Shown here piece by piece: positions 1 to 7,066 of a stretch of DNA of 33,514 nucleotides. A program made the position numbers and the translations under genes. The stretch is from Caulobacterales bacterium 32-69-10 (lineage in GTDB: Bacteria > Pseudomonadota > Alphaproteobacteria > Caulobacterales > Caulobacteraceae): positions 1 to 33,514 of the forward strand of contig NCED01000023.1 of assembly GCA_002280485.1 (NCBI GenBank), written 5' to 3'. Numbering within the stretch: the first letter of the stretch is position 1; each line of letters begins with the position of its first letter. A model generated the notes under the pieces. That model was not told where the DNA came from. It saw only the letters and a program-made list of their open reading frames with translations, and did not search any database.

Positions 1-174
1 GATGCTGGCGTAGAGACCCACCTGGGGCGGCAGCCCCGCCAGCATCGCATAGGCCAGCGACTGCGGGATCAGCATGATGGTCACGATGACTGCGGCCAGG
101 AGATCGTTGGCCAGGGTCTCGCGCCCATAGCGTGACCCCCAATCCAGGATCGGAAGGTAGCGCCTCAAGCTCAC
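1..174 (-). CDS. SulP-family anion permease, N-terminal part
   Basis: Only the first 58 codons lie in the window; the gene runs off the left edge. The protein opens with a short polar stretch and then a hydrophobic segment containing TIMLIPQSLAYAMLAGLPP, the conserved first membrane region of SulP permeases, which move sulfate, bicarbonate or related anions across the inner membrane. The start is a GTG that overlaps the TGA of the upstream persulfide dioxygenase gene by four bases (GTGA), so the two are probably translationally coupled. SulP genes next to BigR-controlled dioxygenases suggest export or import of oxidised sulfur. The substrate cannot be told from this fragment. Confidence 0.85.
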   Translation of the reverse strand, partial: MSLRRYLPILDWGSRYGRETLANDLLAAVIVTIMLIPQSLAYAMLAGLPPQVGLYASI

Positions 175-1082
175 CGGGCCGCCACGGGACCGAGGGCCTC
201 GGTCCCGGTGGTCGCGTCCTTCAGCTTGACGGGCACCATCATGTAGCGGACGCCGTTGGCCTCGGCGGGCGGGAAGCGGCCAGCCCGGATGTTCACCTGG
301 ATGGACGGCATCAGCAGCGCCGGCGCGGAAAGCGTGGCGTCGCGGGTTTGGCGCATGGCCACATAGTCGTCCTCGCTTACGCCGTCATGGATGTGGACGT
401 TCTTCTCGCGCTGTTCGCCAACCGTCGTCTCCCAGGCGTAGGCGTCGCGACCGGGGGCCTTGTAGTCGTGGCACATGAACAGCCGCGTCTCGGGCGGCAG
501 GCTCAACACCTTGCGAATCGAGCGGTAGAGCTGGCCAGCGTCACCGCCGGGGAAGTCCGTACGCGCCGTGCCGTAGTCGGGCATGAACAACGTGTCGCCC
601 ACGAAGACGGCGTCGCCGATCCGGTAGCTGATGTCGGCCGGCGTGTGCCCCGGCGTGTGCAGGACATCGACCTCGAGGCCGCCGATGTGGAAGCGTTCGC
701 CGTCGGCGAACAGGTGGTCGAAGTCGCTGCCGTCGGCCTTGAGGTCAGTGGCGTTGAAGATCGGGCGGAAGATCTTCTGGACGTCCCGGATGTGCTCGCC
801 GATGCCAACCGTCGCGCCGGTCTTCGCCTTAACGTAGGGGGCGCCGCTTAGGTGGTCGGCATGCGCGTGTGTCTCCAGCGCCCAGACCACCTTCAGCCCC
901 AACGCTCCGGCGACCGCGAGCACCTGTTCGACCGAGCGGGTGTCGACCTCGCCCGACGCATGGTCGTAGTCCAGCACCGGGTCGATGATGGCGGCGTCGA
1001 GGGTCGCTGCGTCCCACACCAAGTAGGTGACGGTCTTCGTCGCTTCGTCGAAGAACGGACGAATCTGCGGGTCTGGTGTCAT
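171..1082 (-). CDS. Persulfide dioxygenase / metallo-beta-lactamase fold hydrolase (Blh/ETHE1-like)
   Basis: A 303-residue metallo-beta-lactamase fold protein. The metal motif HAHADH is at residues 72-77, followed by HTPGHTPADISY and a GDTLFMPDYGTARTDFPGG block near the middle, typical of ETHE1/Blh persulfide dioxygenases that oxidise glutathione persulfide to sulfite in the cytoplasm. I chose the ATG at 1082 because AGGAGA lies five bases upstream; an in-frame start at 1115 has no such site and would add eleven polar residues. It is divergent from a BigR-type regulator and shares an AT-rich promoter region with it, the known bigR-blh arrangement. It is coupled to the SulP gene. Family confidence is high; the exact substrate is inferred. 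Confidence 0.9.
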   Translation of the reverse strand: MTPDPQIRPFFDEATKTVTYLVWDAATLDAAIIDPVLDYDHASGEVDTRSVEQVLAVAGALGLKVVWALETHAHADHLSGAPYVKAKTGATVGIGEHIRDVQKIFRPIFNATDLKADGSDFDHLFADGERFHIGGLEVDVLHTPGHTPADISYRIGDAVFVGDTLFMPDYGTARTDFPGGDAGQLYRSIRKVLSLPPETRLFMCHDYKAPGRDAYAWETTVGEQREKNVHIHDGVSEDDYVAMRQTRDATLSAPALLMPSIQVNIRAGRFPPAEANGVRYMMVPVKLKDATTGTEALGPVAAR

Positions 1083-1106
1083 CTCGGTCTCCTGGCGGTG
1101 TGCGGC

Positions 1107-1135
1107 TTGACACATATATAATATAACTCTAAATT
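1107..1135 (+). promoter_or_regulatory. Candidate sigma-70 promoter for the BigR-type regulator operon
   Basis: TTGACA at 1107-1112 is followed after exactly 17 bases by TAAATT at 1130-1135. It lies in a strikingly AT-rich stretch in otherwise GC-rich DNA, about 30 bases before the TTG start at 1164. It would drive the regulator, rhodanese and transporter genes. Confidence 0.55.
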
Positions 1136-1148
1136 AGCAAATACTAAT
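1133..1148. promoter_or_regulatory. Inverted repeat, candidate BigR operator
   Basis: ATTAG, six bases, CTAAT is a perfect 5-bp inverted repeat. It overlaps the end of the candidate -10 element and sits between the divergent dioxygenase and regulator genes. ArsR/BigR proteins bind AT-rich dyads in this position and repress both directions until persulfide forms a disulfide in the protein. Operator identity is inferred. Confidence 0.45.
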
Positions 1149-1163
1149 CAAGAAAGATCGCAA

Positions 1164-1493
1164 TTGAGAAATGCCGACGCAGGCCCGTTGGTTGCGGAGT
1201 TCGAAGCCCATGCGGCCGAGGCAGCGCAGTTCCTGAAGGTGCTGGGCAACCAGCACCGGCTGCTGGTGCTGTGTCACCTGGTCACCTTCGGCGAGATGCC
1301 GGTCAGCGCGCTGGTCGCCCGGGTGGGCCTCAGCCAGTCGGCGTTGTCACAGCACCTTGCGAAGCTGCGAGAGGACGGGCTGGTCACCTACCGACGCGAC
1401 GCCCAGACGCTGCACTACCGGATCTGTGACGCCCGCGCCGAGCGGATCTTGGCGGTTCTGAGAGACATCTTCTGCCCCGAGTTGGGCGAATGA
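1164..1493 (+). CDS. bigR: ArsR-family sulfide-responsive repressor, BigR-like
   Basis: A 109-residue winged-helix repressor of the ArsR/SmtB family. The recognition region LSQSALSQHLAKLREDGLV is clear. Cysteines at 37 (LLVLCHL) and 104 (DIFCPE) match the redox pair of BigR/SqrR proteins, which join through a disulfide or persulfide bridge when reactive sulfur is present and release DNA. A third cysteine is at 88. The start is a TTG with AAGAAAGA upstream; the nearby ATG at 1171 is out of frame, and I see no better in-frame start. It is divergent from the persulfide dioxygenase and heads an operon with a rhodanese and YeeE/YedE proteins, so it most likely controls the whole sulfur module. Confidence 0.9.
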   Translation: MRNADAGPLVAEFEAHAAEAAQFLKVLGNQHRLLVLCHLVTFGEMPVSALVARVGLSQSALSQHLAKLREDGLVTYRRDAQTLHYRICDARAERILAVLRDIFCPELGE

Positions 1494-1507
1494 CCAGGAG
1501 ACACAAC

Positions 1508-1831
1508 ATGACCACGGTCCGGGAAATCTCACCTCGCGACGCCGCCGATCTGGCCAAGGCCGGGGCGGTCGTCGTCGACATCCGCGAAACCGCCGAGCGG
1601 GAGACGGGCGTCATCCCCGGGGCCTGCCACGCGCCCCTGTCGGCCCTTGCCGCCGCCGAGATCGGCGCCGAGGCTGGGCGCCCCGTCATCTTCCACTGCA
1701 AGAGCGGCGGGCGCACCAAGGCCAACGCCGCGGCGCTGGAACAGAAGGCCGGCGCGAACGACGTCTACATCCTTGCCGGCGGCATCGATGGCTGGCGCGA
1801 CGCAGGCCTTCCCATCGAAGGCCCGAAGTAG
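1508..1831 (+). CDS. Rhodanese-like sulfurtransferase
   Basis: A 107-residue single-domain rhodanese. VVVDIRE near residue 22 and the active-site loop CKSGGRT with Cys64 are diagnostic; the cysteine carries a persulfide in transfer between donors such as thiosulfate or glutathione persulfide and acceptors. The ATG at 1508 is preceded by AGGAGA at 1496-1501, better than an in-frame start at 1490 that overlaps the regulator. It has no signal peptide, so it acts in the cytoplasm. It lies 15 bases after the BigR-type gene and 9 before the transporter gene, in one operon. In such operons a rhodanese works with the persulfide dioxygenase. Confidence 0.9.
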   Translation: MTTVREISPRDAADLAKAGAVVVDIRETAERETGVIPGACHAPLSALAAAEIGAEAGRPVIFHCKSGGRTKANAAALEQKAGANDVYILAGGIDGWRDAGLPIEGPK

Positions 1832-1839
1832 GCGCAACC

Positions 1840-2274
1840 ATGGAAACCCAGTTCACGCCCGTCGAAGCCCTGGTGGGCGGCGCCCTGATCGGCTCGGCCG
1901 TCTTCGTGCTGTTCCACACCCTGGGCCGCATCGCCGGGGTGAGCGGGATGCTGAGCGCGTTCCTGCGCGCCGCCACGCCGGCTGGAGAGCGGGTTTGGCG
2001 CCTGGCGTTCCTGCTCGGCCTGCTGCTCGGACCCCTGCTGGCGATCGCGATCCTCGACCGACCCCTGGTGCAGCCCTCCCCGGCCAGCCTTCCGGTGTTG
2101 ATCGTCGCAGGGCTGGCGGTCGGTCTCGGAACTGGCATGGCCAATGGCTGCACCAGCGGACACGGAGTCTGCGGGGTGTCGCGCCTTTCGCTGCGGTCCA
2201 TCGTAGCCACGGGGGTCTTCATGGCCTTCGGGGTCCTCACGGCGTCGGTCGGGCGCCACCTCTTCACGGGATGA
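1840..2274 (+). CDS. YeeE/YedE family membrane protein, first half-transporter
   Basis: A 144-residue inner-membrane protein with about four hydrophobic helices (roughly 10-27, 55-72, 84-100, 118-135). It carries the YeeE/YedE motif NGCTSGHGVCG at 102-112, with Cys104 and Cys111. In thiosulfate transporters of this family such cysteines relay the substrate through hydrogen bonds. Its length is half of a full YeeE, and the next gene supplies a second half, as in PmpA/PmpB-type pairs of BigR operons. It is probably an importer or exporter of thiosulfate or another sulfur compound. Family assignment is firm; the direction and substrate are inferred. Confidence 0.88.
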   Translation: METQFTPVEALVGGALIGSAVFVLFHTLGRIAGVSGMLSAFLRAATPAGERVWRLAFLLGLLLGPLLAIAILDRPLVQPSPASLPVLIVAGLAVGLGTGMANGCTSGHGVCGVSRLSLRSIVATGVFMAFGVLTASVGRHLFTG

Positions 2275-2281
2275 GCGCGCC

Positions 2282-2779
2282 ATGACCCTCGGTAGGATCC
2301 TTTCCGGCCTCCTTGCGGGCCTGCTGTTCGGGGCGGGCCTCGCCATCTCCGGCATGACCAACCCCAACAAGGTGCTCAACTTCCTCGACCTGACCGGGAC
2401 CTGGGACCCGAGCCTCGCGCTGGTGATGGCCTCTGCGATCGCCTCTGCGATCCCGGTGGCCGCCCTGGGGTTCTGGCTCGCCAAACGCCGTGAGCGGCCG
2501 CTGTTCGAGCCAGGATTCACCCTGCCCCGAAACACCCGGCTGGAGTCGCCGCTGGTCGTCGGCTCGGCGCTGTTTGGGATCGGCTGGGGCCTGGGGGGCT
2601 ACTGTCCTGGACCGGCTATTGCCTCGCTGAGCCAGCCGAACGGACCGCTCGTCGCCTTCCTGGTCGCCATGACCCTCGGCCTGCTCGCCTCGGGACGGGT
2701 CGCGGGGTGGCTGTCCCCGGCCCGATCGGTCGGGCCGCCGCCGACCGTACCGCCATCGCGAGCGCACAAGGGGATGTGA
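2282..2779 (+). CDS. YeeE/YedE (DUF6691-like) membrane protein, second half-transporter
   Basis: A 165-residue membrane protein beginning 8 bases after the preceding half-transporter. It has about four hydrophobic segments, the motif SGMTNPNKVLNFLDL at 23-37 and GYCPGPA at 107-113 with Cys108, both typical of the second YeeE/YedE-type partner. The last twenty or so residues are proline-rich and polar, probably a cytoplasmic tail. Together with its neighbour it likely makes one pore for a small sulfur anion. The gene ends just before the SoxB-like phosphoesterase gene and belongs to the same operon. Confidence 0.88.
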   Translation: MTLGRILSGLLAGLLFGAGLAISGMTNPNKVLNFLDLTGTWDPSLALVMASAIASAIPVAALGFWLAKRRERPLFEPGFTLPRNTRLESPLVVGSALFGIGWGLGGYCPGPAIASLSQPNGPLVAFLVAMTLGLLASGRVAGWLSPARSVGPPPTVPPSRAHKGM

Positions 2780-2783
2780 TGAT

Positions 2784-4229
2784 ATGGACCAGCACCGCGT
2801 CACGATCCTGCAGATCAACGATCTGCATGGCTACCTTGAACCTCATCCGGAACTGATACGGTCGGGCGACCAGTCGGTCTTCGCGACGCTGGGCGGCCTG
2901 GCGCGCATCGCGACGCTTTACCGGCGGGTTAGGGACGAAACAAACGGCGCCGTCCTCGCGCTCGACAATGGCGACACCTTTCATGGGACCTTCGTCGCGG
3001 TCCAGTCCAAAGGCGCGGCCCTGGCGGCGCCCATGAATGCGCTGGGCATCGACGCCATGACCGCCCACTGGGAGTTCGCTTATGGGCCAGCCGGCTTCAA
3101 GAAGCTGGCGGCGCAGCTGAACTATCCGGTGCTGGCGATCAATTGCTACGACAAGTCGACGGGTGAGCTGGCCTTCAAGCCGTACCAGATCTTCAAGCGC
3201 GGGAGCTTGCGGATCGGGGTCATCGGAATCGCCTGTCCGATCGTCGACAAGACCATGCCGCCGTCATTCAGCGAGGGCATCCGCTTCACGATCGGCCGCC
3301 AGGAACTTCCTGGCTGGATCAAGCGCCTGCGCGATGTCGAAGCCGTGGACCTCGTCGTCGTGCTCTCGCACCTGGGCTTTCCGCAAGACGTGAAACTGGC
3401 CCGCGAGGTCGATGGCGTTGATGTGCTTGTCAGCGGCCATACGCACAACCGCATGGCGGCGCCTGTGATCGAGAACGGCGCAATCATCTTTCAGTCCGGG
3501 TGCCACGGCGCATTCATCGGCCGCCTCGATCTGGAGGTGCGTGATCGCAAGGTCGTCGCGCATACCCACCGGCTCATTCCCATCGACGAGTCGCTGGCGG
3601 AGGAGCCCGCGATGCACAGCCTCGTCGAGGAGGCCCTCGCGCCGCACCGAACGATGCTGAACGAGGTGATCGGTCATACCGAGACGGGCCTGGACCGATA
3701 CAGCATGCTGTCGGCCTCGATGGACGACGCGCTGCTGGACGCGATCGCGACTGCGGCTGGCGTGGATATCGCCTTCTCGAACGGCTGGCGCTATGGCGCG
3801 CCGATCCCGCCGGGACCGGTCACGATGAACGACCTCTGGAATATGATCCCGATGAATCCTCCGGTCTCCGTCGTGGACGTGACGGGCTCGGAAATCTGCG
3901 CGTTGCTGGAGGAGAATCTCGAGCGGACCTTCGCCCCCGATCCTTTCGATCAGATGGGGGGATACGTAAAGCGTTGCCGCGGCTTGAACCTCTACATCAA
4001 GGTGGAAAACCCGCGGGGCCGCCGGATCGACCGACTGTTCGTCGCAGGGCGCCCGGTCGAGCCGGATAAGACCTATCGGGTCGCCTTCGTCACCGCTCAG
4101 GGCGTGCCGGGCAAGTACGGCCGCAACCGACACGATCTCGACGTCCGCGCCATCGACGCCCTGCGCAGCTACTTTGCCGAGAAATCACCGCTGAGGCTCG
4201 GTCCCCAAAGGACTGTGATGGCGGTTTGA
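2784..4229 (+). CDS. SoxB-like / 5'-nucleotidase family metallophosphoesterase without a signal peptide
   Basis: A 481-residue two-domain protein: an N-terminal metallophosphatase (about 1-250) and a C-terminal 5'-nucleotidase domain (about 290-480). Metal ligands are visible in QINDLHG (12-15), NGDTFHGT (62-69), HWEF (95-98), LSHLGF and GHTHN. The usual GNHEFD is replaced by THWEFAYG, the form seen in the thiosulfohydrolase SoxB, which cleaves sulfate from a cysteine of SoxY. SoxB is exported, yet this protein starts directly with strand one and no Sec or Tat signal. It lies 4 bases after the YeeE/YedE gene. It could act on a cytoplasmic sulfur conjugate or on nucleotides; the sequence alone does not decide. 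Confidence 0.85.
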   Translation: MDQHRVTILQINDLHGYLEPHPELIRSGDQSVFATLGGLARIATLYRRVRDETNGAVLALDNGDTFHGTFVAVQSKGAALAAPMNALGIDAMTAHWEFAYGPAGFKKLAAQLNYPVLAINCYDKSTGELAFKPYQIFKRGSLRIGVIGIACPIVDKTMPPSFSEGIRFTIGRQELPGWIKRLRDVEAVDLVVVLSHLGFPQDVKLAREVDGVDVLVSGHTHNRMAAPVIENGAIIFQSGCHGAFIGRLDLEVRDRKVVAHTHRLIPIDESLAEEPAMHSLVEEALAPHRTMLNEVIGHTETGLDRYSMLSASMDDALLDAIATAAGVDIAFSNGWRYGAPIPPGPVTMNDLWNMIPMNPPVSVVDVTGSEICALLEENLERTFAPDPFDQMGGYVKRCRGLNLYIKVENPRGRRIDRLFVAGRPVEPDKTYRVAFVTAQGVPGKYGRNRHDLDVRAIDALRSYFAEKSPLRLGPQRTVMAV

Positions 4230-4280
4230 TGCGCCCCGGCGCGCTTGCAACCGCTCGCGCCGCCGATCCAGGAGACGACC

Positions 4281-4667
4281 ATGAGCTACTATTTTTCCAA
4301 GCTGATCGAAGGCGACTTCGCCGATGTGGTCGGCCGCACGCGCGAGGCCCTGAAGCAGGAGGGCTTCGGCGTCATCACGGAGATCGACGTCCAGGCGACC
4401 TTGAAGTCGAAGATCGGCGTGGACTTCCGGCCCTATCTCATCTTGGGCGCCTGCAATCCGGCGATGGCCCACGAGGCGCTGGAGGTCGAAGAAAAGGTGG
4501 GCGCCATGTTGCCGTGCAATGTGGTGGTGCAGCAACGCGCTGACGGCGCGGTGGAGGTCGCCGCCATAGACCCTGTCGCCTCCATGCAGGCCATCGACAA
4601 CGCCGCGCTGAAGGAAAAGGCCTCCGCGATCGCTGACAAGCTCCAGAAGGCACTGAGGGGAATCTGA
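4281..4667 (+). CDS. DUF302 domain protein
   Basis: A 128-residue soluble protein of the DUF302 family: REALKQEGFGVITEIDV near the start, YLILGACNPAMAHEAL in the middle and LPCNVVV with a short acidic tail. Members are small alpha/beta proteins, often found with sulfur, copper or haem stress genes; their biochemical role is not established. The ATG at 4281 has AGGAG six bases upstream. An earlier in-frame start near 4245 would add twelve residues without a site. It is the last gene of the sulfur operon, 51 bases after the SoxB-like gene. Two cysteines, in GACNP and LPCN, are in the conserved core and could bind sulfur or metal, which is only a guess. Confidence 0.85.
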   Translation: MSYYFSKLIEGDFADVVGRTREALKQEGFGVITEIDVQATLKSKIGVDFRPYLILGACNPAMAHEALEVEEKVGAMLPCNVVVQQRADGAVEVAAIDPVASMQAIDNAALKEKASAIADKLQKALRGI

Positions 4668-4794
4668 CCGCGCGCGCGCCTGATCCCAACTCACATTTCC
4701 GATAATGCTTATTATGCGCAACGCGTATGTGTCTGTTATTATTACATTTTCTGCAAGCATAGTACATTAGGCGCGAAACTTATCGACGGAAGCT
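4668..4794. other. AT-rich convergent intergenic stretch with a short inverted repeat
   Basis: These 127 bases separate the sulfur operon from the convergent unknown gene. Bases 4695-4770 are far richer in A and T than the flanks. ATAAT GCTT ATTAT at 4702-4715 is a perfect 5-bp inverted repeat. I see no gene and no classic terminator. The composition change could mark a junction between blocks of different origin. Confidence 0.4.
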
Positions 4795-5373
4795 TCACTC
4801 TACCGGCACCCCCTCCGCGCCCATGAGAATCGCCAGTTGCGGCACCAACAGTTCGATTGCGTAGTCGCGGATCTGCTTGGCGTTAGCGGGCTCCTGGTCG
4901 ACCAGGTCGCCGACGTGGGCAAGCGCCATCCGAACGAATGACATACATACGATCGCGCGTCGCTCAGGCACGGTCAGCGCTCGAAGCGGCCGCATCAGCC
5001 CCTCAATCACCGCGTCGGTACGCTGATCGAGCTCCGAGAGGCCATTGGCCGAACGGATGTCGGGCCGCCAGGCGTGTCGGGCGTCGAGCTTGCCTTGATA
5101 GCCCCACTCCAAGCTGGCTAGGCCGTCTTGCTCGACTTGGTCCGCGAAGGCTCGAAGAAGGCTGGCCGCCTCGAACCGACGATCCTGGCTGGAGCTTTTG
5201 TAGGTGACCCCGCTCACGGCCGCAGCAACGAAGGCTTCCGCAATATCCCAGCCGATCTCGGCGCGAGGTTGGTTCAGGTCCGCCGAGTCAAATTCTCTGA
5301 GCTTGAAGAAGGCGTTGAGCACGAGCTCGTAGACCTGCGCTTTGTACTTCGTGCGCTCCGAAGCCTCGCTCAT
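4795..5373 (-). CDS. Unknown 192-residue protein
   Basis: I do not recognise this protein. It is mostly helical by composition, with no signal peptide or membrane segment. Residues 1-30 (MSEASERTKYKAQVYELVLN) and a core around EIGWDIAEAFVAAAVSG suggest a soluble helical bundle. The ATG at 5373 is preceded by AAGGA about nine bases away. The reading frame stays open further upstream to 5700, but that part overlaps the divergent CoiA-like gene and reads as low-complexity antisense, so I exclude it. It is divergent from the CoiA-like nuclease gene, with 94 bases between starts, and may share regulation with it. It sits at the left edge of the defence-type block. Confidence 0.65.
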   Translation of the reverse strand: MSEASERTKYKAQVYELVLNAFFKLREFDSADLNQPRAEIGWDIAEAFVAAAVSGVTYKSSSQDRRFEAASLLRAFADQVEQDGLASLEWGYQGKLDARHAWRPDIRSANGLSELDQRTDAVIEGLMRPLRALTVPERRAIVCMSFVRMALAHVGDLVDQEPANAKQIRDYAIELLVPQLAILMGAEGVPVE

Positions 5374-5467
5374 GCCATCCTTATCCTTCCGGCCGCTCTC
5401 TTGGGCGGCGCCTATCTCTGATATCGTGAAGTCGATGCAAGGTCGAAGACCGGGGAAACCTACCTGA

Positions 5468-6169
5468 ATGCTGTATGCGTGGATCGACGGCGTGAAACGC
5501 CCTCCGCTGGTGAAGGGCGAGCGCACGGCGTGCCCCGACTGCGGCGGGCTTCTCACGTCGGTCATGCCCGTCGAGAACGTCAACCATTGGCGCCACAAAG
5601 CCGGCGACTGCGACCCCTGGAGTGAGCCGGAAGGCCCCTGGCACCTCGGCTGGAAAGAACAGTTCGATCTGGCTTGCCGTGAGGTCGGCTTGGTCGACAA
5701 CGCGACCGGCGAACGCCATCGGGCCGACGTGCTGTGCGGTTTAGGGACGCCAACCTCGACGGTCCTAGAGCTGCAGCACTCCTCGATCTCCGAGGAGGAA
5801 CGCGGGGCGCGGGAGGCCTACTATACCCGCGGACATCGCATGTTCTGGCTAGTTCACGTCTACAGCAGCGAGACGGCCTTCACCGGCCACAGCTTCGGGT
5901 TCTCGCTCGACTTCGGCAGTCACCCCCGCCAGGTCGACAGCCACACCTTCTTCATCATGCGCTGGATGGGCCGCAGCAAGCAGTTTATCGAGAAGTGGAA
6001 GCGGGCGACGGCGCACGTCTTCTTCGATTTCCAGGGCCATATCTTCTTCCTCGCGGGCGATGAGCTGGCGCGACGGATCAATGGAGGCACCCCACTGCGG
6101 AAGGGCGAGTTTGCGCTTTGCAGGGTGCCGCGCGATCAGTTCGTGCGGTCGGTTCAAGGGCTTGCCTGA
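5468..6169 (+). CDS. CoiA-like nuclease-domain protein (orphan)
   Basis: A 233-residue protein resembling the nuclease part of competence protein CoiA. It starts with a zinc-ribbon-like knuckle (ACPDCGG, Cys22 and Cys25), then HWRHK at 40-44, HLGWKEQF at 59-66, RHRADVL at 84-89 and LELQHSSIS at 100-108. Asp87 with Glu101-x-Gln103 fits the restriction-endonuclease-like (PD-(D/E)xK, Q variant) site of the CoiA family. CoiA helps natural transformation in Firmicutes, but no competence genes are near here. The following gene begins one base after the stop, so the two are likely a unit. A DNA-processing role, possibly in defence, is inferred from motif and neighbourhood. Confidence 0.75.
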   Translation: MLYAWIDGVKRPPLVKGERTACPDCGGLLTSVMPVENVNHWRHKAGDCDPWSEPEGPWHLGWKEQFDLACREVGLVDNATGERHRADVLCGLGTPTSTVLELQHSSISEEERGAREAYYTRGHRMFWLVHVYSSETAFTGHSFGFSLDFGSHPRQVDSHTFFIMRWMGRSKQFIEKWKRATAHVFFDFQGHIFFLAGDELARRINGGTPLRKGEFALCRVPRDQFVRSVQGLA

Positions 6170-6170
6170 G

Positions 6171-6923
6171 ATGGCCGCGGGCAATGTGCACGTGGACCTG
6201 GGCAATGGCCTGGAGGCCTATCTGGCCGTCGCTGACGAGACGGCTGCCGAGCTGCTGGCGTCGGATGATCGCTGGGTCGCGACCCTTCGCGAATACGACC
6301 TCCATTTCCGCACCCGGCTATGGAGCGAAGGGGCGCCGGACACCATGGCGCTCATCTTGTTCATGAACGCCTACCAGTTGTTCCTGGCCGGCGTGCGCAC
6401 GGCGCTCAGCGGCCATTCCGTGGCGGTCTTCCCCTTGTTGCGCACGGCGTTGGAATCCGCGGCCTATGGCGGATTGATCGCCGCGAAGCCGGAGCTGACC
6501 ACAGTCTGGACCAACCGCCACCGTGACGACGCGGCCAAGAACGCCTGCCGCAACGCCTTCACCTTCGCCAAGGCCATAGCGCCCCTGAAGGATCGGGCGC
6601 CGGACATTCATGACCTGGCGGTCCTCACCCATGACGGCGCCATCGACTTCGGCGCTCATCCCAACATCAAGGGAGTGTTCGGCCACGTGTCGCTCGATGA
6701 AGACCGATCGGACGACTTCGCGGCGGTGACTCACACGAGCCTCTACAGCGCTCGGCACATCGAGACGATCCGCGGGCTCTGCGCCTGCCTCGACTTTGGC
6801 CTGGCGATCATCGGCGTCATCGCCCTAGCGGGCGCCTTCCCTAGCGCGCAGGTGGTCAGCGAGCTACAGGCGCTCAACGACGCCAAGAACACTGCCACCG
6901 AGCCTTATTCCGCACCGCCCTGA
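6171..6923 (+). CDS. Unknown helical protein coupled to the CoiA-like nuclease (DUF5677/HEPN-like guess)
   Basis: A 250-residue protein starting at the ATG one base after the nuclease stop. It is almost entirely helical. The segment VAVFPLLRTALESAAYGGL near residues 85-103 resembles helical proteins of the DUF5677 type, some of which are grouped loosely with HEPN domains. An R-x5-H string (RTALSGH) is present just before it, but its placement does not convince me that it is a ribonuclease site. A hydrophobic stretch near 215-232 (LAIIGVIALAGAF) may be a membrane or buried helix. An alternative in-frame start at 6060 would overlap the nuclease gene deeply and is not favoured. Function is unknown; coupling suggests it partners the nuclease. 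Confidence 0.65.
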   Translation: MAAGNVHVDLGNGLEAYLAVADETAAELLASDDRWVATLREYDLHFRTRLWSEGAPDTMALILFMNAYQLFLAGVRTALSGHSVAVFPLLRTALESAAYGGLIAAKPELTTVWTNRHRDDAAKNACRNAFTFAKAIAPLKDRAPDIHDLAVLTHDGAIDFGAHPNIKGVFGHVSLDEDRSDDFAAVTHTSLYSARHIETIRGLCACLDFGLAIIGVIALAGAFPSAQVVSELQALNDAKNTATEPYSAPP

Positions 6924-7066
6924 CCGCCCGCGGCGCAGCCAACAACGATAGTCTCGCCTCGGCGGCTACACGTCCCGAAGCTTCACCATTACTCGGGTGA
7001 CGAGCGGCCCTCCAGGAGCTAGCCTCTGCCAACATAATGGCTGCGTCAGGTGGCGAGGGGGGACGC

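Noticed and set aside
3264..4133. Minus-strand open frame within the SoxB-like gene
   Set aside because: Antisense shadow; the SoxB-like frame carries metal motifs throughout.
6391..6420. R-x5-H string in the protein at 6171-6923 as a HEPN ribonuclease site
   Set aside because: The surrounding helices do not resemble the HEPN catalytic region; only a general likeness to DUF5677-type proteins remains.
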